Shown here piece by piece: positions 33,671 through 41,765 of a stretch of 64,000 nucleotides of DNA. Made by a program: the position numbers and the translations under genes. The notes under the pieces were generated by a model. The model was not told where the DNA came from. It saw only the letters and a list, made by a program, of their open reading frames with translations, and made no database searches. Source of the DNA: Verrucomicrobiota bacterium (lineage in GTDB: Bacteria > Verrucomicrobiota > Verrucomicrobiia > Chthoniobacterales > UBA10450); NCBI GenBank assembly GCA_003218375.1, contig QHNH01000014.1, forward strand, positions 24,736-88,735, written 5' to 3'. Every line of letters starts with the position of its first letter. The first letter of the stretch is position 1.

Positions 33671-33782
33671 GGGTAGCGCACGCGTCTCGCGTGCCGGCGA
33701 AAGCGTCTCGCTTTCGCGAACTTTCCTAAAAGACTGTTTTGGCGAGACGCCAAAACCAACACGCGAGACGCGTGCGCTACCC
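33671..33782. repeat. Compound palindrome with four hairpins, GTAGCGCA family
   Basis: Arms GGGTAGCGCA and TGCGCTACCC enclose four hairpins: CACGCG/TCT/CGCGTG, GCGAAAGCG/TCT/CGCTTTCGC, TTTTGGCG/AGA/CGCCAAAA and CACGCG/AGA/CGCGTG. All four have 3-nt loops, and the first and last mirror each other. It lies between the metallopeptidase gene and holA, just before the latter's start. Confidence 0.93.
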
Positions 33783-33820
33783 GGTCCGCGCCTCGCCAGC
33801 CTTGTTAACATTGTTCGCGC

Positions 33821-34957
33821 GTGCGAAAAACTTGGGCAGTGGCTAAAACCAAGATCAAAGAGACCACGGCGAATATCCATGCCGTCGTCGGCTCCGACGA
33901 AAGCGAAGTGAAGCGCGTCGCCGCCGAGCTGGCCGCGAAATTGACGCCGTCGGCCGCGGGCGAATTCGGGCTGGAAATGATCGATGCCTGCGCGGACAAC
34001 GTCGACCAGGCCGTGGCGAGAATCCGGTCGGCGATCGAGGCGCTGCAAACCCTGCCGTTTTTCGGCGGCGCCAAACTGGTCTGGTTCAAAAACGCGAATT
34101 GTCTCGCCGATAGTGTGATTGGCCGGTCCGCCGCGGTCCAGGGCGCACTCGAGGAGCTGGCGGAATTATTCGAAGCCGGTCTCGGAAACGACGTCACCTT
34201 GTTAATCAGCGCGACGGAGACGGACAAGCGGCGCTCATTCTACAAGACGCTAACCAAACGCGCCGAGGTGCAGGTGATCGATCGCCTCGATTCTTCGCGC
34301 GCCGGCTGGGAAGAGGAAGCCACCGAGATCGTGCGGCGGAAAGCTAAGGCGAGAAAGTTGCAGTTTGATGAGGACGCGCTCGATCTTTTTGTGCTGCTTA
34401 CCGGCGGCGATACCCGCCAGATCGAGAACGAGCTGGAGAAGATCGATCTTTATTGTGGGCACGAGCGACGAGTCACGGTCGAGCAGGTGCGCGAGCTGGT
34501 GCCGCTGTCCCGCGCTGGCGTTATTTTCGAACTCGGAAATGCCATGGCGGCTTGCGATCTCGAGCGCGCGCTGATGCTGGTGAAGCGCCTGCTCGATCAG
34601 GGCGAAACCGCGATCGGGATTCTTCTCGTCGCGATCCTGCCCACCGTCCGGAATCTCCTGCTCGCAAAAGATTTGATGGAACGCCATCGCCTGGCGCGGC
34701 CGCATGCCCCTTTCAGTTTCATCTCGGCGTTGAATCGATTGCCGGCCGAGGCGACCGAGCATTTGCCGCGGAAGAAGGATGGTTCGATCAACGGCTACGC
34801 GCTTGGGCTGGCCGCGCAACAAGCGCACCGGTTCGAAACGAAAAAACTCATCGCCGGCCTGGAGGCGTGCCTGGAAGCGAACGTCCGCCTCGTCAGCAGC
34901 CAGCTCGATCATGAGCTGATCCTGACGGAGATCGTGGTGAAACTCCTGGCGTGCTGA
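33821..34957 (+). CDS. holA: DNA polymerase III delta subunit
   Basis: Clamp-loader subunit that opens the sliding clamp. 378 residues with NIHAVVGSDESEVKRVAAEL at the start, LPFFGGAKLVWFKNANCLAD, LTGGDTRQIENELEKIDLYC and the C-terminal collar domain LLVAILPTVRNLLLAKDL. There is no P-loop, as expected for HolA, and sequence conservation is typically low. The frame begins at GTG 33821; a second GTG at 33839 (AKTKIKE) is equally possible. Neither has a clear ribosome site. Confidence 0.88.
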   Translation: MRKTWAVAKTKIKETTANIHAVVGSDESEVKRVAAELAAKLTPSAAGEFGLEMIDACADNVDQAVARIRSAIEALQTLPFFGGAKLVWFKNANCLADSVIGRSAAVQGALEELAELFEAGLGNDVTLLISATETDKRRSFYKTLTKRAEVQVIDRLDSSRAGWEEEATEIVRRKAKARKLQFDEDALDLFVLLTGGDTRQIENELEKIDLYCGHERRVTVEQVRELVPLSRAGVIFELGNAMAACDLERALMLVKRLLDQGETAIGILLVAILPTVRNLLLAKDLMERHRLARPHAPFSFISALNRLPAEATEHLPRKKDGSINGYALGLAAQQAHRFETKKLIAGLEACLEANVRLVSSQLDHELILTEIVVKLLAC

Positions 34958-34973
34958 TTCAACGCGAAGGGGC

Positions 34974-35405
34974 CTACGCCGCCTCGCCGATTTGCTTGCG
35001 CGCCATCGGGCCCACCCAGGGAATATCCCAAAGAACGCCGCTGAACGCCTTAACCATCGCGATCACCATGATGACGAGCAGGCCGAGGTGAACGAGTGCC
35101 GCTACGAAAAACCAGAGTCCGCCGAAGATTGGGCCTGCTATCGGAATGAACGCAAGGATCCCGTGCAGAACCCACGAGACCAGGTTGAACAGAAACCAGA
35201 TGCCGCCAAAAATGATCGACTGCATGGCGTAGAAGCGGACGAAGCGATCGTTTTTTTCGATGATGTAAAAGATCAAGCCGCCGATGAGCGGGATGCAGGC
35301 GAGCGCGGCCGCGACATTCGAAGGGAGACCGGTCGAAGTCGAAGTCGCGGGTCCCGGAGCAGGATTTGCCGCCGGAAGCGGCGTCGGATTGACTGGATCT
35401 GGCAT
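34974..35405 (-). CDS. DUF4870 family membrane protein
   Basis: Protein of 143 residues. A Pro/Ala/Thr-rich N-terminus of about 28 residues is followed by three predicted membrane helices, with AALACIPLIGGLIFYIIEK, VRFYAMQSIIFGGIWFL and a C-terminal AFSGVLWDIPWVGPMA. This matches the DUF4870/Tic20-like small membrane family of unknown function. The ATG is 106 nt from the divergent aroB start. Confidence 0.88.
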   Translation of the reverse strand: MPDPVNPTPLPAANPAPGPATSTSTGLPSNVAAALACIPLIGGLIFYIIEKNDRFVRFYAMQSIIFGGIWFLFNLVSWVLHGILAFIPIAGPIFGGLWFFVAALVHLGLLVIMVIAMVKAFSGVLWDIPWVGPMARKQIGEAA

Positions 35406-35511
35406 GTCTCATTAAGAGGAACGGGCGCGCGTTTTGTCAAGGTAACTTGGGGAGCGGGCCGCGGGCCTTTTGTCTTTCGCGGGCTGATCGTCGCCGGTAC
35501 CATCGAGGCCT

Positions 35512-36582
35512 GTGAATCCAATCCGCGTCCGAGCCGGCGAGCGAACTTACGAAGTCCTGGCGGGCGCTGGCTTGCTGTCGCGAGTCGGCGAGCTCATCGC
35601 GCCAAAACTCAAGGGCCCGGCTTGCGCGATTGTGTCCGACGAAAACGTCGCCGCGCTCTACGCGGAAACAGCGCACTCGAGCCTGAGTGAAGCTGGCTTT
35701 CGGCCGGTCGTGATCACGGTCCCACCTGGCGAACAATCGAAGACAATGCCGCGGGCCGAGGCAATCTGTGACCGAATGATCGATGCCGGTTTGGAACGGT
35801 CTTCGTTCGTCGTGGCATTGGGCGGCGGAATGGTGGGCGATCTCGCTGGATTTGTGGCGGCGATTTATCACCGCGGGATTCCTTGCGTACAGATGCCGAC
35901 GACGTTGCTGGGCCAGATCGACAGCTCCATCGGCGGCAAGACCGCGGTGAACACAACCGCGGGAAAGAATCTCATCGGGGCGTGGCACCAACCGGCACTC
36001 GTAATTTCCGATGTGGACACACTGGAAACCTTGCCGCCGCGCGAACTGCGGCAGGGATTCGCGGAGATGATCAAGCACGCCGTGATTCGCGACCCCGAGA
36101 TGTTCGAGATGTTGCAGCGCTTCGATCGCGCCGAGTTGCCTGCGCTGATTCGCCGGAACGTTGAGGTCAAGGGCGCGATCGTGGCCGCCGACGAACGCGA
36201 GACGACCGGCGAACGCGCGCTTCTGAATTTCGGCCACACGGTCGGACACGCGATCGAGCGGGCGGGCGATTACCGGGATTTCCTCCATGGCGAAGCCGTG
36301 AGCCTCGGGATGGTGGCAGCCTGCGAAATTTCGGTGCGCAAAGCCGGGTTAACCGAAGCGGAGCGGGAGCGCATCGTGCGGACGCTCGAATCATTCGACC
36401 TGCCCACGCGGTTGCCGGCTAATTTTCCGAGAGAGAAAATCCTTGGCGCAGTTCAGTTCGACAAGAAATTCGCGCGCGGCGAAGTGCGCTTTGTCGTCGT
36501 GCCCGCGATTGGTTCGGCGCGCCTCATGACGAATTTGTCGATGGCGGATATCGAGGCAGCGATCGCAAAACTTCGCAGTTAG
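35512..36582 (+). CDS. aroB: 3-dehydroquinate synthase
   Basis: Second step of the shikimate pathway, converting DAHP to 3-dehydroquinate with NAD+ and Zn/Co. 356 residues: FVVALGGGMVGDLAGFVAA and PTTLLGQIDSSIGGKTAVN (nucleotide and substrate loops), LRQGFAEMIKHAVI (Glu ligand), LNFGHTVGHAIE (His ligand) and LHGEAVSLGM (His ligand). All catalytic residues are present. Start is a GTG; the N-terminal VRAGERTYEVLAG is typical. The stop TAG forms the outer end of the palindrome shared with the convergent amidase gene. Confidence 0.97.
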   Translation: MNPIRVRAGERTYEVLAGAGLLSRVGELIAPKLKGPACAIVSDENVAALYAETAHSSLSEAGFRPVVITVPPGEQSKTMPRAEAICDRMIDAGLERSSFVVALGGGMVGDLAGFVAAIYHRGIPCVQMPTTLLGQIDSSIGGKTAVNTTAGKNLIGAWHQPALVISDVDTLETLPPRELRQGFAEMIKHAVIRDPEMFEMLQRFDRAELPALIRRNVEVKGAIVAADERETTGERALLNFGHTVGHAIERAGDYRDFLHGEAVSLGMVAACEISVRKAGLTEAERERIVRTLESFDLPTRLPANFPREKILGAVQFDKKFARGEVRFVVVPAIGSARLMTNLSMADIEAAIAKLRS

Positions 36583-36664
36583 GGACGCTTTTCCGAAGCG
36601 TCCGACTTCTTGTAGGTCAGCGCCTAACAAGGAAACAGTCGGACGCCTCGGAAAGGCGTCCCTA
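36580..36664. repeat. Compound palindrome joining two convergent stop codons
   Basis: TAGGGACGC at the left is the exact inverse of GCGTCCCTA at the right, with GGACGC and GTCCGAC/GTCGGAC pairs inside. The first three bases are the TAG of aroB and the last three, read on the minus strand, are the TAG of the amidase. It probably also ends transcription from both sides. Confidence 0.9.
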
Positions 36665-37927
36665 CCTATTGGTCTTGTAATACTCGACTAATCCATCCAC
36701 CACGCCGTCGGCGTATTCGCGATAGATGCTGGGACGCTCGACGCCGTTGATCGCCCGCATTCCTTCGTAGTCGCCCGCCTGGATTCGCGCGAAGACGTCG
36801 CTGCTATTCATCACGTAAGGCTCGAAGTAAACGACCGGACATCGGTAGAGGCGTGTCGCCACGAGATTCCGCGAGTAGACATAACCGCTCGTTCCCACCT
36901 TGGTCGCGTTGTCCGTCGTGTATTGATAGGGCGGCAGGCCGGTCTTTTTCGCCATCGCCACGGCGGCCGCATCCGCGATCTGGATTTCCTCGTCGTAAGA
37001 GCGGCTGAGCAGGCGCTGCAACATTTCGAAGCGTTCGTCGTCGAACTCAATTTCGGAAGACGAATACGATCCATTGACCAGGAGATGGAGATGATTCACA
37101 TCGGTAAGGGTAGGATTGCGTTCGTCGCCCCACGCTTCGGCGTTGAAATGCAGACAGAGCACGAGATCGGGGCGCAGCTTCGAGTTCACGCGCCGAGCCC
37201 GCTCGCGGATTTCGCTGGTGCGATAAAACAGGATCTCGCTTTGCCAGCGCACCGTTTGTTCTTTGAGCGGATCGTCCGGGGCCTTGAATTCTTCCGGCGG
37301 ATTCTCGGTCCCGCTGGCCTTGAGCATCGCGCGCGCGGCTTCTCTGAAATCGTCGGGGCGGAACGGCGTGACCGGCTCCGTTTTGGCGCGCACGAAGGAA
37401 ACACGCGCACCCAGCTCGCGCAATTTCTCGGCGAGCAATTTCGCCACCTTCAACGTCATCTCGCCTTCCTCGACGGGCGCGGCGTCGCCTGATTTGAACC
37501 AGCGCTCTTCCATCTTCGCCCAGGCGCCGCCGATGTGGCCGGGATCGAGCGCGATTTTCAATCCGGAAAGAAGGCCGGCTTTTTTCCGTCGAGGCAACGC
37601 ATGCGCGGCGCGCCATCCGAGCGGAGGAGCTTGTCGAGTTCGCCCCGCAGTCGCAAAGCGCAGGGTGAACCAGCTCTGCGCGTCCCGATCCAGGAGAATG
37701 CACGCCGCATCGGGATCAACCCGGATGAACTCTTCGCTGATTCCATGGGGGCAGTAGACGCGGCGGAGCAGTTGCTCGAACTCGTCGTGGGTAATCGTTT
37801 TCTGGAATTTCGCGAGCGCCTTCCAGTTTGGCGAATCAGCCAGGGGATTGCTGAGGTGATCCGCGGCGCGAGCACGGAAGCAGAACAAAAGGGAGACGGC
37901 GAGGACAAGTGGAAGGCGGAAGATCAC
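36662..37927 (-). CDS. N-acetylmuramoyl-L-alanine amidase family protein
   Basis: Exported peptidoglycan amidase of 421 residues. Signal peptide (about 1-21, ending ARAA), an N-terminal domain of about 115 residues with no recognised family, then Amidase_3: KIALDPGHIGGAW (His), VEEGEMTLKVAKL (Glu), LVLCLHFNAEAWG (His) and VVYFEPYVMNS (Glu). The spacing is wider than in the short amidase at 25918, with an insertion of about 70 residues around FYRTSEIRERARR. It is divergent from ymdB across 38 nt. Confidence 0.9.
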   Translation of the reverse strand: MIFRLPLVLAVSLLFCFRARAADHLSNPLADSPNWKALAKFQKTITHDEFEQLLRRVYCPHGISEEFIRVDPDAACILLDRDAQSWFTLRFATAGRTRQAPPLGWRAAHALPRRKKAGLLSGLKIALDPGHIGGAWAKMEERWFKSGDAAPVEEGEMTLKVAKLLAEKLRELGARVSFVRAKTEPVTPFRPDDFREAARAMLKASGTENPPEEFKAPDDPLKEQTVRWQSEILFYRTSEIRERARRVNSKLRPDLVLCLHFNAEAWGDERNPTLTDVNHLHLLVNGSYSSSEIEFDDERFEMLQRLLSRSYDEEIQIADAAAVAMAKKTGLPPYQYTTDNATKVGTSGYVYSRNLVATRLYRCPVVYFEPYVMNSSDVFARIQAGDYEGMRAINGVERPSIYREYADGVVDGLVEYYKTNR

Positions 37928-37965
37928 AGGTTGGATTTCGGGCTTTTCAATACGATGCTCGCGCG

Positions 37966-38769
37966 ATGCTGACGATTCTTTTTCTGGGCGACGTGGTGGG
38001 CGAGCCGGGCCGCAGCGCCGTCATCGCGAACCTCGCGCGCCTGAAGGAATCGCACGCGGTCGATTTTGTTGTCGTAAACGGCGAGAACGCGGCGGGCGGT
38101 CGCGGGATCACGCCCAAGATCACGATCGACCTCTTGCGAGCGGGTGCGTCCGTGATCACGACCGGCGATCACATCTGGGACCAGAAGGAGATTTATTCGT
38201 TCATCGACACGGAGCCGCGCTTGCTCCGGCCGGTGAATTATCCGCCAGGCGCGCCCGGCCATGGCTCGATCGTGTTGGAAACTGCAAAAGGAAAGGTGGG
38301 CGTCATCAGCGTCCAGATGCGGACCTTCATGCAGCCGATTCTCGAGAATCCCTTTCCGGCGGTGGACGCGGCCGTGGCGGCGATGCGGCAGCAGACACCG
38401 GTGATCTTTGTCGACGCGCATGGCGAAACCACCAGCGAGAAAATCGCGATCGGGCGGTTTCTCGATGGGAAAGCGTCGGCGGTGATCGGCACCCACACTC
38501 ATGTCCAGACCGCGGACGAACAGATATTCCCGGGCGGGACCGCGTTTTTGTGCGACGCGGGAATGTGCGGCCCGGTGAATTCGATTTTGGGGCGGGCCGT
38601 GGAACCGATCGTGAACCGGTTCATCTCGAACCTGCCGGCTTTATTTCCCGTGGCGAAAGGCGAAGTGCGGTTATGCGGTGCCGTTGTATCCATCGACGAA
38701 ATAACGGGGCGTGCCCTCAGCATCACGCGGGTAAATGAACTGATCGCGGACACGCCCGCCGCGACATAG
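37966..38769 (+). CDS. ymdB: YmdB/TIGR00282 family metallophosphoesterase
   Basis: Dinuclear-metal phosphoesterase of 267 residues. ILFLGDVVGEPGR, VVNGENAAGGRGI, ITTGDHIWDQKE, IFVDAHGETTSEK and IGTHTHVQTADEQ supply the metal ligands. Characterised relatives hydrolyse 2',3'-cyclic nucleotides and affect biofilm and sporulation in Bacillus (family knowledge). The frame is open from 37909, but ATG 37966 starts at the first beta strand. The 38-nt gap to the divergent amidase must hold overlapping promoters. Confidence 0.93.
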   Translation: MLTILFLGDVVGEPGRSAVIANLARLKESHAVDFVVVNGENAAGGRGITPKITIDLLRAGASVITTGDHIWDQKEIYSFIDTEPRLLRPVNYPPGAPGHGSIVLETAKGKVGVISVQMRTFMQPILENPFPAVDAAVAAMRQQTPVIFVDAHGETTSEKIAIGRFLDGKASAVIGTHTHVQTADEQIFPGGTAFLCDAGMCGPVNSILGRAVEPIVNRFISNLPALFPVAKGEVRLCGAVVSIDEITGRALSITRVNELIADTPAAT

Positions 38770-38861
38770 TTCGGTTTTCCCCGATCGTCGCGCGGACCTT
38801 TCGATCGAAAAAAGGCCGCTGGTTAGAGGAGACCCGAACCATTTCGGGGCACATCGATTCA

Positions 38862-39803
38862 ATGGAGATTAGACCTTTCCTGCGCGTGTTGCGGTTGCTG
38901 TGGAACCGAATGGGATCGGGGCGGATTTACGTCGCGGCCGCCGGAGCCTTGCTCTTCGTCCTGGCCGCGATTGGACTGACGCATCTGGTTTCATCGCGGG
39001 CTGCACCGAACTCAGGCCAATTAACGACAGGTCCCGCTCCGAAAACGGTCGCGGAAGCTTCCGGACTGTCCGCACTCCCGCGTGAGCCCGTAATCGCTAT
39101 TACGGAAATCGGTTCCACTGAAACCAAAGACCGAAACGGCCACCTGAATGTGGCGGTGCGCATCGGCGTTGCCCCGCACCTCAACACGAAGAAAGGCGAA
39201 GTCGAGATTCGCGTTTCCTTCTTTGACGTGACGCCAGAAGGTGAGATGCGGCCCACCGACGCTCAGGTCTACTACCAATGGATAACGCCTGTTCGAGATT
39301 GGACGGATCCCAGTCCGAAATATCTTGTCGCGACCTATCTGGGGCCGGGAACGTCACGCAGATTGGCAGAGAACGTGCGCTACGGCGGGTTTTTGGTGCG
39401 CGTTTACTTTGAGGGCCAGCTGCAAGCCGAACGGTCCGAACCTAAGGCGCTCGTAACGGCATTGCGCAGTCAACGAACGCCGCCAGCCTCACCTGTTTCG
39501 ACTTCTGCAAGCTCTGTGAATGTCGCTGTTTCGACGCCTAGCCCCGTTGCGCCGCAAACACGCACGGTGAGCCGAGAGCCAGCCGAGAATCTGCCCGCGG
39601 CTAATCAAGTAATACCATCTCCGTCTCCACTTCAGGCGAATCAGGACAATTCTTCGGGGGTGCCATACGCGAGTCCCGTTCCCAACAAGCCGGGCTTTGT
39701 TTACAGCCCGTATGATCGGAAGTTTTTAATCGACGTCCGCGGATTTCCACCAGGGACGGAAGTGAAGGATCCCAATACGGGAAAACTTCTGAAGGTCCCT
39801 TAG
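38862..39803 (+). CDS. Membrane-anchored protein sharing a beta domain with the gene at 22904
   Basis: Protein of 313 residues. One membrane helix (about 21-43), then a region of about 125 residues homologous to the C-terminus of the TPR protein at 22904: AITEIGSTETKDRNGHL, VEIRVSFFDVTPEG, VYYQWITPVRDW, KYLVATYLGPG and GGFLVRVYFEGQLQ. A Ser/Pro-rich linker and a short C-terminal module (PGFVYSPYDRKFLIDVRGFP, then TGKLLKVP) follow. The latter resembles an element found at the ends of other verrucomicrobial proteins (weak recollection). Function unknown. Confidence 0.78.
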   Translation: MEIRPFLRVLRLLWNRMGSGRIYVAAAGALLFVLAAIGLTHLVSSRAAPNSGQLTTGPAPKTVAEASGLSALPREPVIAITEIGSTETKDRNGHLNVAVRIGVAPHLNTKKGEVEIRVSFFDVTPEGEMRPTDAQVYYQWITPVRDWTDPSPKYLVATYLGPGTSRRLAENVRYGGFLVRVYFEGQLQAERSEPKALVTALRSQRTPPASPVSTSASSVNVAVSTPSPVAPQTRTVSREPAENLPAANQVIPSPSPLQANQDNSSGVPYASPVPNKPGFVYSPYDRKFLIDVRGFPPGTEVKDPNTGKLLKVP

Positions 39804-39809
39804 CCGCCG

Positions 39810-40391
39810 CTATTTTTCTTCTGGCGGGCTGCCGTTATCCGGCGGTTCTTCTGCAACGTCGTTAGCCGGCACTGAAAAGCGTCGTTTCCTTCGCGCGGCG
39901 GGCAACGGTGAAAGTGTCATGGTCACATTGCGCCCGGCGATCTTCGGTTCCATTTCCACCTGTGACATCCCGGCAAGATCGTCGCGCACTTTTTCCATCA
40001 ACTGCATCCCGAATTCCTGGTGCGCCATCTCGCGGCCCCGGAATTGGAGCTGCACCCGGACTTTGTTTCCCTTGTCGAGGAAACCCTCCCCGTGGCGGAT
40101 CTTCGTCAGGTAATCGTGATCGTCGATGTTTACCCGGAACTTGATCTCCTTGAGCTTGGTGCCCGAGGTTTTCTTGTCTTTCTCCTGCTTCGAGATGTCG
40201 TAACGGAATTTTCCGAAATCGACGATCTTGCAGACCGGCGGGTTCGCTGTGGGGGCAACCTCCACCAAATCGAGACCTAGACTTTGAGCTTTGCGCAACG
40301 CGTCCGAGAGCTTCATGACGCCAAGTTGCTCGCCGGTGGATCCCATGATCACCCGCACCTCGCGGGCGCGAATCCGACCGTTTACACGAAT
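39810..40391 (-). CDS. infC: Translation initiation factor IF-3, probable ATT start
   Basis: Binds the 30S subunit and checks the start codon and initiator tRNA. N-domain: GEQLGVMKLSDALRKAQSLG, DLVEVAPTANPPVCKIVDFG. C-domain: LKEIKFRVNIDDHDYLTKI, FLDKGNKVRVQLQFRGRE. The first standard start in frame (GTG 40358) would cut the conserved start, since the codons before it read RVNGRIRAREV as in other IF-3 proteins. The frame is closed by a TGA at about 40412. Only ATT 40391 and CTG 40403 remain as plausible starts. AGGAG lies at 40416-40420. IF-3 genes elsewhere use AUU for autoregulation (established for E. coli). The C-terminus has an extra basic/acidic tail of about 25 residues. Confidence 0.93.
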   Translation of the reverse strand: MRVNGRIRAREVRVIMGSTGEQLGVMKLSDALRKAQSLGLDLVEVAPTANPPVCKIVDFGKFRYDISKQEKDKKTSGTKLKEIKFRVNIDDHDYLTKIRHGEGFLDKGNKVRVQLQFRGREMAHQEFGMQLMEKVRDDLAGMSQVEMEPKIAGRNVTMTLSPLPAARRKRRFSVPANDVAEEPPDNGSPPEEK

Positions 40392-40601
40392 TTGTGATTG
40401 CAGATTAAATCAAAGCTCCTGGCCGGTGCCGCGGGAAGTGAACCGTGACGCCGTATTTATTTTGCCGCATTTTCCCGGCACCACTGGCTCCGGGCACTTC
40501 TGCCTCATCGCGCCTGCGGACACGCGATGACAGGCCCGCCTTTCGTGAGCCGATTGGAAGTAGTAGGCAACATTCGCGCGGTAGCAAGGCGAATCTGCCA
40601 G
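40392..40601. promoter_or_regulatory. Leader region of infC
   Basis: About 210 bases upstream of infC without a convincing gene. It contains the AGGAG at 40416-40420 (minus strand) that probably serves infC. Small open frames on both strands look like shadows. A promoter could not be placed with confidence. Confidence 0.4.
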
Positions 40602-40835
40602 TCAGGCCGGAACGAGCGGCTCGAGGCGCACGACATGCAGCGGCGAAACAAGATCTGCGCGCGCTGGAATGTCCTTTGTTGGATCGGCAACCGGTCGGCC
40701 CACAACAAGCGCCATGCGTGTCAGCATTGCCATTTCCGGATGAAGCACATCCAAATGTTTGCCATCACTCGTATGGACGCGGAAAGGAACGAACGGAGTC
40801 GCTCGGAGAAAACTTCTAATTTCTTCTGGGTTCAC
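40602..40835 (-). CDS. Small conserved hypothetical protein
   Basis: Protein of 77 residues: NPEEIRSFLRATPFVPFRVH, SDGKHLDVLHPEMAMLTR and RLEPLVPA. The pattern of an N-terminal helix, FxPFRVHTSDGK and HPEMA is one I recognise from many small hypothetical proteins of soil bacteria, with no assigned function. Start is a GTG without a good ribosome site. It precedes infC in the same direction by about 210 nt. Confidence 0.72.
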   Translation of the reverse strand: MNPEEIRSFLRATPFVPFRVHTSDGKHLDVLHPEMAMLTRMALVVGRPVADPTKDIPARADLVSPLHVVRLEPLVPA

Positions 40836-40877
40836 ATTTCGAATTTACCTGACTCGCTTCGATTTCTCAATGCGCAA

Positions 40878-41537
40878 TCAGGTCGGCGGCGGCTCGCCAA
40901 AGTGTGCGGCGTGCGAGGCGTAGGCGGCCAGGTCGTCGAGCATGGCGTCGATGGTGGCCGCGATCGGCTCGAGCTTGGCGAAGCCGGAGAAGATCGCGCG
41001 ATCGCCGATTTCGCTGTCGACTAGGAAGGTCGGGCGCTGGGTAACCTGGAGCGCTTGAAATTCCGCGGTGCTCGCCCGGGCGCGGGCCTCGATTTCCGGC
41101 GAGCGTGCTCGCTCGAGCAGCTTCGCTTTTTCCAGGCCGCCAGCCTTCGCGCCGATGTCCGCGGCGAGTTCCCAGTCGTTCGTATGCTGCCCTTCGCGTT
41201 CGGTCGCATTCGCCAACGCCATTCGGACGCGATCGTCGGCAACGCCGAGATCGCGTGCCGCTTCGGCGATCAGATTCGGCGCCAAACATTCCTTGAGGTC
41301 CGGCTCGAACCAGCCCGGTTTCAACATGAAGGGCGAACGCATCATCATTCCGCTCCGGCGATAAAACCAGTTCGCTTGCTCGATCGATTTCGGAAAACCG
41401 GACGCGTCCATCAACGCGATCTTCCACTCGAAATCGACCTGGCCCGCATAGCGCTTTTTCAATTCCTCCCACGCCGGCTGCGCCCAGAAACACCAGGAGG
41501 AAATGACGTCGAGATACATTGTCAGTTTCAATTTCAT
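40878..41537 (-). CDS. DsbA-family (FrnE-like) thiol oxidoreductase
   Basis: Thioredoxin-fold protein of 219 residues in the DsbA/2-hydroxychromene-carboxylate isomerase superfamily. KLTMYLDVISSWCFWAQPAW gives the active region (SSWC rather than CxxC, one Cys only), and ALQVTQRPTFLVDSEIG holds the cis-Pro. The helical insert lies between. With a single Cys at this place it may be a glutathione-dependent or isomerase-like member (inference). ATG 41537 is chosen; the upstream frame to 41696 merely translates the GAATGACGAA repeat. Confidence 0.85.
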   Translation of the reverse strand: MKLKLTMYLDVISSWCFWAQPAWEELKKRYAGQVDFEWKIALMDASGFPKSIEQANWFYRRSGMMMRSPFMLKPGWFEPDLKECLAPNLIAEAARDLGVADDRVRMALANATEREGQHTNDWELAADIGAKAGGLEKAKLLERARSPEIEARARASTAEFQALQVTQRPTFLVDSEIGDRAIFSGFAKLEPIAATIDAMLDDLAAYASHAAHFGEPPPT

Positions 41538-41582
41538 CGGTTTCCCATGTAAGAGAGCGGGTCGAGGTTCGCAAAGAGAAAT

Positions 41583-41702
41583 GACGAAGCACGAATGACG
41601 AATGACGAAGGAATGACCGAATGAAGAATTGACGCTTTCACTTTCGGACTTCGGACTTCGTCTTTCCTTCGACATTCGACATTCGGATTTCGTCATTCGT
41701 CC
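41583..41702. repeat. CGAATGACGAA-type tandem/inverted repeat
   Basis: Left block has tandem CGAATGACGAATGACGAAGG units; right block has GACATTCGACATTCGGATTT and CGTCATTCGTC, which is inverse. A middle GGACTTCGGACTTCG tandem is also present. It separates the divergent DsbA-like and rhomboid genes, where promoters must lie. Confidence 0.85.
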
Positions 41703-41765
41703 GCGAACCGGCCACCGATCACCACTCGCACTTCGCTTTCAATTACCGCGCTTCATCACCAAATC

